Positions 45,420 through 53,135 of a DNA stretch of 64,000 nt are shown in pieces. The DNA is from CAWBLP01 sp963789495 (lineage in GTDB: Bacteria; Pseudomonadota; Alphaproteobacteria; Acetobacterales; Acetobacteraceae): positions 49,818 to 113,817 of the forward strand of contig CAWBLP010000013.1 of assembly GCA_963789495.1 (NCBI GenBank). The letters run 5' to 3'. The notes beneath the pieces are model-generated. The model was not told the DNA's origin, did not search any database, and worked only from the letters and a program-made list of their open reading frames with translations. The stretch's first letter is position 1; the number at the start of each line of letters is the position of its first letter. Both the position numbers and the translations under genes were made by a program.

Positions 45420-45465
45420 CAGTCGGGGGCGTTGCCCCCGATCCCCCATCAAGGGGCGCTGCCCC
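45420..45465 (-). repeat. Dispersed hairpin repeat, locus R5 outer part
   Basis: Minus-oriented terminal part of a repeat copy: CGGGGGCGTTGCCCCCG and AAGGGGCGCTGCCCC. It stops at IS4 copy B. The rest of the same repeat is found at 48129-48296 and 49587-49634, so one repeat has received three insertion sequences. Confidence 0.8.
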
Positions 45466-46784
45466 ATACGCGCGAACTTACGGGGGCCTGAGCTCGTGGG
45501 CCTGGAGCGTGCGGCGTCTCGGCGCTTCGGCAAGGCGGTGGCGGAATATCGCCAAGGCGGCCGGGGTTCGTAGTCTGGGTCGTGGCAGGATCGCGCCACG
45601 CAGGATCTCCCTGGCGGTGTCCCAAGCCCGCCACAGCGTTTGCGGCGCAGGCTGCGTCTGGTCAGGCCGAGGGGGGAAAACCGACGATCTCGTTGGCGAG
45701 ATCGTCGGTCAGCACCGCGGCGATCAGCTGCGCCAGCAGCCAGCTTCGCGCCAGCACCGGATCAGCACATGGCAGTTGGTCCAGCCCGCCCAGGCTCTTC
45801 AGCCGCTTGATGCCGATCTCCACCTGCCAGCGATGCCGGTAGAGCGCGGCCACCTGCGCCATCGGCTGCGCTGCATCCGGCAGCGAGGTGATCAGCATCA
45901 GAAACCCAGCCGCGAGCACGGTGCGCGGCTGGATCTGCTGGCTCTTCTTGTTGGCCTTGCGCGTCCGCTTGGCACGCTGGCGCGCTGCATCCTCGGGCGG
46001 CAGTGGCTGGATCACCAGGCGAAGGCCGCGTGGAATACCCTTGATCCAGACCGCGACCTCGCGCGGTTCGGTGGTCCCGGCCAGCAGCGCCGCCACATCA
46101 ATGCGCGCGCCCGCTGCGTCATACAGCTTCACCGATCCCCAGCTGATCCGCGTGACGAAGTCGGCGCCACGCCCCAGCACTTCCTTGAAGTTCCGCACCC
46201 GCGCATAGCCGCGGTCCATGATGAGGATGCTGCCGGAACAGATCCGCGTCCGTCCGGTAGCTTCGGCCTCGCGGGTCGTGGTCAGCGCCAGGTCGGCGAA
46301 GCGCCCACGCGCGGGGTCGTAGCGCGCGTGCAGCCGCCAGTCCTGGCCCTTGCCTGGCGCGCAGATCACCGAGCCGTCCACCAGCGACAGGTGCAGCCCA
46401 CTGCCGCTGGGCCGGTGCAGACGATCGGCCAGCAGCGCCGCCAGCATATGCGCCAGCCAGTCGCCCATCTTGCGCAACCGCCCTTCGACCGCCTTGTCCG
46501 ACAGATCGGCGATGCCGGCATCCCCGGCCAGCGCCGCCGCGGCGCGAAACGACTGCCCGCCCGGACCCCACATCAGCGCCAGACGCAGCAACGCCTCCGC
46601 CGAGCGGATCTTGCGCCGGCGCACCAGTGCTTTGAACTGGCGCGCCGTGGCCTCGAGGTCGACAATCCTGGCCAGCGACGCGACGATCGCTGTCCATTCA
46701 CCAGAACGCAGGGAGGATGCGCGGGGCATCCAAGCTTGGAATCGTACCACCCCGTGACCGCGCAAGCGTTAGATTCGCGCACAT
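45466..46784 (-). mobile_element. IS4-family insertion sequence, copy B
   Basis: A 1319-bp copy, same length as A and almost identical, on the opposite strand. Both inverted repeats are present (ATACGCGCGAACTTACGG at 45466; reverse complement of ATGTGCGCGAATCTAACG ending at 46784). It is flanked by GGGGCGCTGCCCC and GGGGCAAAGCCCC, mirroring the flanks of copy A. Copy C follows 26 bp away in the same orientation. Confidence 0.88.
45662..46765 (-). CDS. IS4-family transposase, copy B (short frame)
   Basis: A 367-residue DDE transposase with intact LVDGSVIC, ILIMDRGYARV and YRHRWQVEIGIKRLK motifs. Like copy A it carries six C's (six G's on the plus strand near 45674) and ends at VGFPPSA. Apart from this run and one N-terminal residue (Arg instead of Gln at VVRF) I see no difference from the other copies over the shared length. 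Confidence 0.9.
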   Translation of the reverse strand: MRGHGVVRFQAWMPRASSLRSGEWTAIVASLARIVDLEATARQFKALVRRRKIRSAEALLRLALMWGPGGQSFRAAAALAGDAGIADLSDKAVEGRLRKMGDWLAHMLAALLADRLHRPSGSGLHLSLVDGSVICAPGKGQDWRLHARYDPARGRFADLALTTTREAEATGRTRICSGSILIMDRGYARVRNFKEVLGRGADFVTRISWGSVKLYDAAGARIDVAALLAGTTEPREVAVWIKGIPRGLRLVIQPLPPEDAARQRAKRTRKANKKSQQIQPRTVLAAGFLMLITSLPDAAQPMAQVAALYRHRWQVEIGIKRLKSLGGLDQLPCADPVLARSWLLAQLIAAVLTDDLANEIVGFPPSA

Positions 46785-46810
46785 GGGGCAAAGCCCCTTG
46801 CATCCCACCG

Positions 46811-48128
46811 CGCTGACGCCGATTACGGGGGCCTGAGCTCGTGGGCCTGGAGCGTGCGGCGTCTCGGCGCTTCGGCAAGGCGGTGGCGGAATATCGCCAA
46901 GGCGGCCGGGGTTCGTAGTCTGGGTCGTGGCAGGATCGCGCCACGCAGGATCTCCCTGGCGGTGTCCCAAGCCCGCCACAGCGTTTGCGGCGCAGGCTGC
47001 GTCTGGTCAGGCCGAGGGGGAAAACCGACGATCTCGTTGGCGAGATCGTCGGTCAGCACCGCGGCGATCAGCTGCGCCAGCAGCCAGCTTCGCGCCAGCA
47101 CCGGATCAGCACATGGCAGTTGGTCCAGCCCGCCCAGGCTCTTCAGCCGCTTGATGCCGATCTCCACCTGCCAGCGATGCCGGTAGAGCGCGGCCACCTG
47201 CGCCATCGGCTGCGCTGCATCCGGCAGCGAGGTGATCAGCATCAGAAACCCAGCCGCGAGCACGGTGCGCGGCTGGATCTGCTGGCTCTTCTTGTTGGCC
47301 TTGCGCGTCCGCTTGGCACGCTGGCGCGCTGCATCCTCGGGCGGCAGTGGCTGGATCACCAGGCGAAGGCCGCGTGGAATACCCTTGATCCAGACCGCGA
47401 CCTCGCGCGGTTCGGTGGTCCCGGCCAGCAGCGCCGCCACATCAATGCGCGCGCCCGCTGCGTCATACAGCTTCACCGATCCCCAGCTGATCCGCGTGAC
47501 GAAGTCGGCGCCACGCCCCAGCACTTCCTTGAAGTTCCGCACCCGCGCATAGCCGCGGTCCATGATGAGGATGCTGCCGGAACAGATCCGCGTCCGTCCG
47601 GTAGCTTCGGCCTCGCGGGTCGTGGTCAGCGCCAGGTCGGCGAAGCGCCCACGCGCGGGGTCGTAGCGCGCGTGCAGCCGCCAGTCCTGGCCCTTGCCTG
47701 GCGCGCAGATCACCGAGCCGTCCACCAGCGACAGGTGCAGCCCACTGCCGCTGGGCCGGTGCAGACGATCGGCCAGCAGCGCCGCCAGCATATGCGCCAG
47801 CCAGTCGCCCATCTTGCGCAACCGCCCTTCGACCGCCTTGTCCGACAGATCGGCGATGCCGGCATCCCCGGCCAGCGCCGCCGCGGCGCGAAACGACTGC
47901 CCGCCCGGACCCCACATCAGCGCCAGACGCAGCAACGCCTCCGCCGAGCGGATCTTGCGCCGGCGCACCAGTGCTTTGAACTGGCGCGCCGTGGCCTCGA
48001 GGTCGACAATCCTGGCCAGCGACGCGACGATCGCTGTCCATTCACCAGAACGCAGGGAGGATGCGCGGGGCATCCAAGCTTGGAATCGTACCACCCCGTG
48101 ACCGCGCAAGCGTTAGATTCGCGCACAT
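46811..48128 (-). mobile_element. IS4-family insertion sequence, copy C, one end altered
   Basis: A copy of 1318 bp, one base shorter than A and B because of the C-run difference. The end at 48128 keeps its inverted repeat. At the other end the terminal 12 bp (46811-46822, CGCTGACGCCGA) do not match the expected ATACGCGCGAAC, although the sequence agrees from TTACGGGGG inward. The element may therefore be unable to move by itself. Between B and C lie GGGGCAAAGCCCCTTGCATC and six more bases. Confidence 0.82.
46823..48109 (-). CDS. IS4-family transposase, copy C (full-length frame)
   Basis: A 428-residue transposase with the same catalytic motifs as A and B. With five C's at the variable run the frame continues past VGFPP through RPDQTQPAPQTLWRAW to the end AHELRPP, using almost the whole element. 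This long form is probably the ancestral protein, with A and B truncated by one extra base. An alternative is ribosomal slippage at the C-run giving two products. Confidence 0.9.
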   Translation of the reverse strand: MRGHGVVRFQAWMPRASSLRSGEWTAIVASLARIVDLEATARQFKALVRRRKIRSAEALLRLALMWGPGGQSFRAAAALAGDAGIADLSDKAVEGRLRKMGDWLAHMLAALLADRLHRPSGSGLHLSLVDGSVICAPGKGQDWRLHARYDPARGRFADLALTTTREAEATGRTRICSGSILIMDRGYARVRNFKEVLGRGADFVTRISWGSVKLYDAAGARIDVAALLAGTTEPREVAVWIKGIPRGLRLVIQPLPPEDAARQRAKRTRKANKKSQQIQPRTVLAAGFLMLITSLPDAAQPMAQVAALYRHRWQVEIGIKRLKSLGGLDQLPCADPVLARSWLLAQLIAAVLTDDLANEIVGFPPRPDQTQPAPQTLWRAWDTAREILRGAILPRPRLRTPAALAIFRHRLAEAPRRRTLQAHELRPP

Positions 48129-48296
48129 GGGGCAAAGCCCCTTGCATCCCCGCCAAGGGCCCGGCCCTTGGAACCGATTACTGTTTGGGGTGGGGAGGGG
48201 GCGTTCCGCGATGGCCGGACCGTCCGCGGCCGTCACGCCCCCTCGCCAACCCAAACAGTATGTGATTGCAAAGGCGAGCCTTTGCTGGAGGTCCAG
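48129..48296 (-). repeat. Dispersed hairpin repeat, locus R5 middle part
   Basis: Minus-oriented middle of the R5 repeat between IS4 copy C and IS110 copy 2. It has GGGGCAAAGCCCC, CCAAGGGCCCGGCCCTTGG, the long stem GTTTGGGGTGGGGAGGGGGCG / CGCCCCCTCGCCAACCCAAAC around a loop, the GCAAAGG-CGAG-CCTTTGC hairpin and CTGGAGGTCCAG. Confidence 0.85.
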
Positions 48297-48455
48297 CGAC
48301 TGTCTTGGTTGTCAAGCGTCGTGTCGCCTTTTCATTGTCCGGCGCGGGCGGCGTCGCCTCAAGACTGACGCTGCGCGCCATCGCCTGCGGCGACTTCGGT
48401 CTTGACCCGACGCCGCCCGCCCCAGGCCTGGCTTCAGTCGGCACGACAGCGTCCT

Positions 48456-49403
48456 TCACGCGGCGCGCCATGGCGTGTTGTTCCGCACCATCGCGTTGAG
48501 GATCGTCAGCAAGCGTCGCATGCACGCAACCAGAGCCACCTTGCGCGGCTTGCCGGCCGCCCGAAGGCGCTGGTACGTCTCCTTCAGCACCGGGTTCCAT
48601 CGGCTGCCGATCCAGGCGGCCATGTAGAGCGCCGCTCGCACCGCGCCGCGCCCGCCGCGGATATGCCGCGTGCCATGGTGCTGACCACTGTCATGCGCAA
48701 CCGGAGCGACACCCACCAGCGCGGCGATGCGACGCCGGTCGAGGCTGCCCAGTTCAGGCAAATCCGCCAGCAGCGTCCGGGTGGTGGCAGCGCCGACACC
48801 GGGCACCGACAGCAGCAGCGCCGCCCGCTCGCACCACGCCGGGCTCGCCCGCACCGCGGCGTCCAGATCGGCGTCGAGCTGGCTCAACGCCTTGTTCAGC
48901 CACGCCAGATGCGCCGCCAACTGGCGGCGGACCGCCGCAAGCCTTGCCTGCTGCGAGCGCATCGTCTCGGTGCTGATCATCTCCACCAGTTGACGCCGGC
49001 GCGCGACCAGGTCCGCCAGCTCACACGCCGCCGCGTCCGGTTGCGGCCGTTGTTCCGGTCGGATCGCCGCAGCGAAACCGGCAATGACCCGCGGATCCAA
49101 CCGATCGGTCTTGGCCAGACAACCGCTCGCGCGGGCGAAATCGCGGATCTGCCGCGGGTTGACCACCGCCACCGGCAGGCCGGCACCCCACAGCGCCGCC
49201 GTCACGACCCGCTCGAAGCCGCCGGTCGCTTCCAGCACGATCAAGGTCGGCGCGCACGGTCGCAGCCGCACCAGCAGATCGTCGAGGCCCGCCGCATCGC
49301 GGTTCAGGCGAAACGCTGCGCCGGACGGGTGAACGAAAACGTCGATATGCGCCTTGCCGACATCGATGCCGACGAAGCACGCAGCGGAGTGTGTCGCATC
49401 CAT
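48456..49403 (-). CDS. IS110-family transposase, copy 2
   Basis: A 315-residue DEDD recombinase identical in protein sequence to the copy at 7726-8673 (GIDVGKAHIDVFV, KTDRLDPRVIAGFA, LLSVPGVGAATTRTLL). The intact frame and identical protein suggest recent activity. It is transcribed away from its 5' bridge-RNA region at 49404-49586. Confidence 0.95.
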   Translation of the reverse strand: MDATHSAACFVGIDVGKAHIDVFVHPSGAAFRLNRDAAGLDDLLVRLRPCAPTLIVLEATGGFERVVTAALWGAGLPVAVVNPRQIRDFARASGCLAKTDRLDPRVIAGFAAAIRPEQRPQPDAAACELADLVARRRQLVEMISTETMRSQQARLAAVRRQLAAHLAWLNKALSQLDADLDAAVRASPAWCERAALLLSVPGVGAATTRTLLADLPELGSLDRRRIAALVGVAPVAHDSGQHHGTRHIRGGRGAVRAALYMAAWIGSRWNPVLKETYQRLRAAGKPRKVALVACMRRLLTILNAMVRNNTPWRAA

Positions 49404-49586
49404 GGGATCCCGTCCTTGCTGATGCGGGCTCGACGAGCGGCCCGGGCGACTGTTCGGGCTCAGGGATGACGTCGCGGATGGCACCCCGCGCTGGACCACG
49501 GGCTCGCTCGCCCCAGGAGGCAACGGGGTTCCATCCGCACCCGACACCGCAATTCTACCACGGGACGGGAGCGCGGGAGAGATACA
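49404..49586 (-). ncRNA. Predicted IS110 bridge RNA region, copy 2
   Basis: Counterpart of 7543-7725. The target-binding loop maps to 49476-49536 and carries the same guides: TTGCCTCCTGG, which pairs with one mismatch to this site's TTGCCCCCTGG, and GGTCCAG, which pairs perfectly. The donor guide ACAGTCG is again identical to the element terminus. Confidence 0.6.
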
Positions 49587-49634
49587 AGGGGGCAAAGCCC
49601 CCTGGTGGGGTTCGGGGCAACGCCCCGATGCTTG
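49587..49634 (-). repeat. Dispersed hairpin repeat, locus R5 inner end
   Basis: The last piece of R5, minus-oriented: GGGGGCAAAGCCCCCTGGTGG, then TTCGGGGCAACGCCCCGATGC. No gene lies between here and the aminotransferase start. Confidence 0.8.
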
Positions 49635-49715
49635 CCGCCTCCCACCGCAATCACGGATGCGTTGGACAGGCCGCGGACATCTGCCTAGAATCGGTCAGCA
49701 CGAAAGGTGAACGTC

Positions 49716-51080
49716 ATGAACGATGTGGCTTCCGTCGGCGACACCCTGCTGGCCACCGACCAGCGTCATCTGATCCACCCGCTGCATCACCCGAAGGAGC
49801 ATGCGCAGGCGAAGATCTTCGTCGAAGGCCGGGGCGCCATGCTGCGCACGGCCGATGGGCGGGAGTATATCGACGGGCTGTCGGCGCTGTGGAACGTGAA
49901 TGCCGGGCATGGCCGCAAGGAGCTGGCGGACGTGGCGGCGGCGCAGATGGCGAAGCTCGCCTATGCCTCGGCCTATGCCGGGTTCTCCAACGAGCCGGCG
50001 ATCCGGCTGGCGGAGCGCATCGTCGGGCTGGCCTATGACAATATCGCCGGGGTGTATTTCACCACCGGCGGCGCGGAATCCAACGAAAGCGCGTTCAAGT
50101 TCGCCCGCTACTACTGGAAGCGGATGGGCAAGCCCAACAAGGTGAAGATCCTCTCGCGGGTCTACGGCTATCACGGCGTGACCATGGCGGCGATGAGCGC
50201 CACCAGCCTGCCGGGCTACCAGAAGATGTTCGGCCCGCTGGTGCCGGAATTCCATCAGGTCGCGCCGCCCTATCCGTATCGCTGGCCGGGCAATGGCGAT
50301 GCCGGGATCGGCGCGGCGGATGCGGTGGAGGAGGCGATCCTGGCGCAGGGCGCCGACAACGTGGCCGCGATCATCGCCGAACCGGTGATGGGCGCGGGCG
50401 GGGTGATCGTGCCACCGCCGACCTATTTCCCGCGGCTGCGGGAGATCTGCAATCGCCACGACGTGCTGCTGATCGCCGATGAGGTGATCACCGGGTTCGG
50501 CCGCACCGGGCGCTGGTTTGCCCTCGGCCATTGGGGCGTGGAGCCGGATCTGGTGTCGTTCGCCAAGGGCGTGACCAGCGGCTACCTGCCGTTGGGTGGG
50601 GTCATGGTGTCGAAGCGGGTGCACAAGGCGATCGAGGAGGCGCCCATGGAGGAGCGCTTCATGCATGCCGCCACCTATTCCGGGCACCCGGTCTGCTGCG
50701 CCGTGGGGCTGGCCAATATCGACATCATCGAGCGGGAAGGGCTGGTGGAGCGTGCCGCCGTGATGGGCAAGCGGCTGCTCGCCGGGCTGGAGACGCTGCG
50801 CAGCCTGCCCTGTGTCGGCGACGTGCGCGGCCTCGGCATGCTGGGCGCGGTGGAGCTGGTGGAGGACAAGGGCAGCCGCAAGCCGGCGTCCGGCCTGGGC
50901 GGCAAGGTGGTGGCGGAGGCGATGCAGCGCGGCCTGATCATGCGTCAGCGCGGTGCCAGCAGCGGCCCGCCGGCCAGCGGCGACTCGCTGTGCCTGGCGC
51001 CGCCGCTGATGACGCCGGAGGCGACGCTCGACCGGATCGTGCAGATCGTTGGCGAGTCGATCGAGGCGGCCTGCCGGTAA
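49716..51080 (+). CDS. Class III PLP-dependent aminotransferase
   Basis: A 454-residue fold-type I omega-aminotransferase. The family blocks are YIDGLSALWNVNAGHGRKEL, YFTTGGAESNESAFKFARYYW, LLIADEVITGFGRTGRWFA (PLP-binding Asp) and LVSFAKGVTSGYLPLGG, with the Schiff-base lysine. The late TYSGHPVCCAVGLANI is also standard. Members act on GABA, putrescine, taurine, beta-alanine or other omega-amines with pyruvate or oxoglutarate; specificity cannot be read from sequence. The ATG at 49716 has GAAAGG upstream; a GTG at 49707 is possible. Confidence 0.92.
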   Translation: MNDVASVGDTLLATDQRHLIHPLHHPKEHAQAKIFVEGRGAMLRTADGREYIDGLSALWNVNAGHGRKELADVAAAQMAKLAYASAYAGFSNEPAIRLAERIVGLAYDNIAGVYFTTGGAESNESAFKFARYYWKRMGKPNKVKILSRVYGYHGVTMAAMSATSLPGYQKMFGPLVPEFHQVAPPYPYRWPGNGDAGIGAADAVEEAILAQGADNVAAIIAEPVMGAGGVIVPPPTYFPRLREICNRHDVLLIADEVITGFGRTGRWFALGHWGVEPDLVSFAKGVTSGYLPLGGVMVSKRVHKAIEEAPMEERFMHAATYSGHPVCCAVGLANIDIIEREGLVERAAVMGKRLLAGLETLRSLPCVGDVRGLGMLGAVELVEDKGSRKPASGLGGKVVAEAMQRGLIMRQRGASSGPPASGDSLCLAPPLMTPEATLDRIVQIVGESIEAACR

Positions 51081-51095
51081 CCGGGGGCGAGAAGG

Positions 51096-51333
51096 GATCG
51101 GGGCGTTGCCCCGAACCCCACCAGGTGGCTTTGCCCCCTGGACCTCCAGCAAATTCTCGCCGTTGCAATCAAAATTTGTTTGGGGTGGGGAGGGGCCGGT
51201 CGCGATGATCGTTTCGTCCGAGGTGCTCGCGCCCCCTCTCCACCCCAAACAGGTTCGGTTCCAAGGGCGAGCCCTTGGCGGGGTTTCAAGGGGCAGCGCC
51301 CCTTGATGGGCGCGCGGGGGCAACGCCCCCGAT
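51096..51333 (+). repeat. Dispersed hairpin repeat, locus R6 (intact)
   Basis: An uninterrupted 238-bp copy between the aminotransferase and DUF47 genes. It preserves the empty IS110 target (TTTGCCCCCTGGACCTCC) and the empty IS4 target (GGGGCAGCGCCCC), so it serves as the reference for both insertion points. The small hairpin has decayed (GCAAATTCTCGCCGTTGC), and the long stem reads GTTTGGGGTGGGGAGGGG / CCCCCTCTCCACCCCAAAC. Confidence 0.9.
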
Positions 51334-51407
51334 CTCTTCCTGCCCTCCTGCGAGCGTGACCGGCCGCGGCCCGGGCGCCGGCAACCCGCGCGGGTCATTC
51401 TCGTTTC

Positions 51408-52108
51408 GTGCCGGTGGTGAACCCCCAGCCCGACCGACCCAGCGAACCGCCCCGCCTCCCGTTCGTCCAGGCGCTGCAACGCCTGTTCCGATCGATCCTG
51501 CCGCGCGACCGGCTGTTCGTCGATTGCTTCTGCCGCCATTCCATCCTGGTCGCGCAGGCCGCCGAGGCATTCCGCGCCATGATGGTGGAGGATCGTCCCA
51601 CCCTGGCGCAGTGCGAGGAGATCGACCGGCTGGAGGCAGAGGCCGACCAGATCACGCGGCAAGCCGTGCGGGCGGTGCATCGCCTCTACATCACCCCGTT
51701 CGATCGTGCCCAGATCCGCGACCTGATCACCGCCCTGGACGATGCGATCGACCTGATGAAGCAGTCGTCGCGCCGCCTGATCCGCTATGACGTCAGCTTT
51801 CACCCCGGAAATGCGCGGCATGGCGGATTGCGTGGTGCGCGCCACGCTGCGCATCCGCGACGCGATGCCCCTGCTGGAGGAAATCAGCCGCAACGCCCCG
51901 ATGCTGAACGCCACCTCGATCACGGTGCGCGACATCGAGGGGGAGGCCGATGATCTGCTGGACCAGGGGTTGAAGGCGCTGTTCCAAGGCTCCGGCTCGC
52001 CCGGCCATAAGCTGATGGTGGAGCGCGTCTACGATCTGATCGAATTCTGTCGACCGCTGCGAGGATGTGGTGGACGTGATCGACGCCATCGTGCTCGAGC
52101 AGGTCTGA
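51408..52108 (+). pseudogene. DUF47/PhoU-like phosphate transport accessory protein, two frameshifts
   Basis: A helical PhoU-related protein that partners Pit-type phosphate carriers. The frame starts MPVVNPQPD and runs through FVQALQRLFRSILPRDRLFVD, CEEIDRLEAEADQITRQAVR and DLITALDDAIDLMKQSSRRLIRYDVS. It resumes in the next frame as TPEMRGMADCVVRATLRIRDAM, and after LMVERVYDLIEFC changes again to end VDVIDAIVLEQV. One base fewer in TTT at 51798-51800 and one fewer near 52048-52052 restores a single protein of about 232 residues, stopping 3 bp before the transporter gene. Both defects are single-base insertions. Confidence 0.85.
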
Positions 52109-52111
52109 TCG

Positions 52112-53122
52112 GTGACAGCCGATCCCATCAGCTTCCTCGCGCTAACCGCGCTGATCGGCGTCGCGCTCGGCTTCGACTTCCTCAACGGGCTGCACGATGC
52201 GGCCAATTCCATCGCGACCGTGGTGTCCACCCGCGTCATGCGGCCGGTCACGGCCGTGTTCTGGGCGGCGTTCTTCAACTTCATCGCCTTCACGGTGTTC
52301 GGCCTGCATGTCGCCCGCACCATGGGCAGCGGCGTCGTCGATCCCGCGCTGGTGGACCCGCTGGTGATCTTCGGCGCGCTGATCGGCGCGATCGCCTGGA
52401 ACCTGATCACCTGGGGCGCCGGCATTCCGTCCAGCAGCAGCCATGCGCTGGTCGGCGGCCTGGTGGGCGCGGGCATGGCCAAGGCCGGGTCGGCGGCGAT
52501 CGTCTGGCATGGCATCGGCGTGATCGGTGTCGCCATCGTGCTGAGCCCGCTGGTGGGTTTCCTGATCGCGTTGCTGCTGGTGGCGATGGTGGCCTGGCTG
52601 TCGATCCGCGCCTCGCCCTTCGCCGTCGATCGCCGGTTTCGCAGCCTGCAGATCCTGTCCTCGGCACTGCTCAGCCTCAGCCATGGCGGCAATGACGCGC
52701 AGAAGACCATGGGGGTGATCACGGTGCTGCTGTACTCGCAGGGCATCCTGCACGGCACGTTCCATGTGCCGCTCTGGGTAGTGCTGTCCTGCCAGGCGGC
52801 GATGGCGGGCGGGACACTCACCGGCGGCTGGCGCATCGTCCGCACGGTCGGCTCGCGCATCACCCATCTGCGACCGACCCAGGGCTTCTGCGCCGAGGCC
52901 GGCGGTGCCTGCGCGCTGTTCGGGGCTACCTGGCTTGGCGTGCCGGTCTCCACCACCCATACCGTAACGGGCGCGGTGATGGGGGTCGGTTCGGCCCGCA
53001 GCCTGTCCGCGGTGCGCTGGGGCGTCGCGCGCGGCATCGTCGTGGCGTGGGTGGTCACCCTGCCGGCCGCCGGCGTGATGGGTGCCGCGTCCTATTGGTT
53101 CGGCTTCTGGTTGGCGGGTTGA
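52112..53122 (+). CDS. pit: Inorganic phosphate transporter, Pit family
   Basis: A 336-residue membrane carrier for phosphate (as a metal-phosphate complex driven by protons). Both halves carry the PiT signature: GFDFLNGLHDAANSIATVVSTRVMRP near the start, and SLSHGGNDAQKTMGVI near residue 190. SSSSHALVGGL and VPVSTTHTVTGAVMG are the matching inner repeats. About ten hydrophobic helices are seen. It begins with GTG at 52112, 3 bp after the DUF47 stop, so the two are translated together as in other Pit operons. Confidence 0.95.
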   Translation: MTADPISFLALTALIGVALGFDFLNGLHDAANSIATVVSTRVMRPVTAVFWAAFFNFIAFTVFGLHVARTMGSGVVDPALVDPLVIFGALIGAIAWNLITWGAGIPSSSSHALVGGLVGAGMAKAGSAAIVWHGIGVIGVAIVLSPLVGFLIALLLVAMVAWLSIRASPFAVDRRFRSLQILSSALLSLSHGGNDAQKTMGVITVLLYSQGILHGTFHVPLWVVLSCQAAMAGGTLTGGWRIVRTVGSRITHLRPTQGFCAEAGGACALFGATWLGVPVSTTHTVTGAVMGVGSARSLSAVRWGVARGIVVAWVVTLPAAGVMGAASYWFGFWLAG

Positions 53123-53135
53123 AAGGGCGCAGACA

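Larger units (their letters stand above)
48297..49586 (-). mobile_element. IS110-family insertion sequence, copy 2
   Basis: A 1290-bp copy inverted relative to copy 1. It has the same ends and sits at the same point and in the same orientation relative to the dispersed repeat: CT core at 48295-48296 and 49587-49588 on the minus strand. Its left target half reads TGCCCCCT where copy 1 has TGCCTCCT, so the two insertions are independent events at the same repeat position rather than duplications of the locus. Confidence 0.9.

Noticed and set aside
45466..49586. Composite transposon formed by IS4 B/C and IS110
   Set aside because: No cargo gene lies between the elements; they are independent insertions in one repeat copy.
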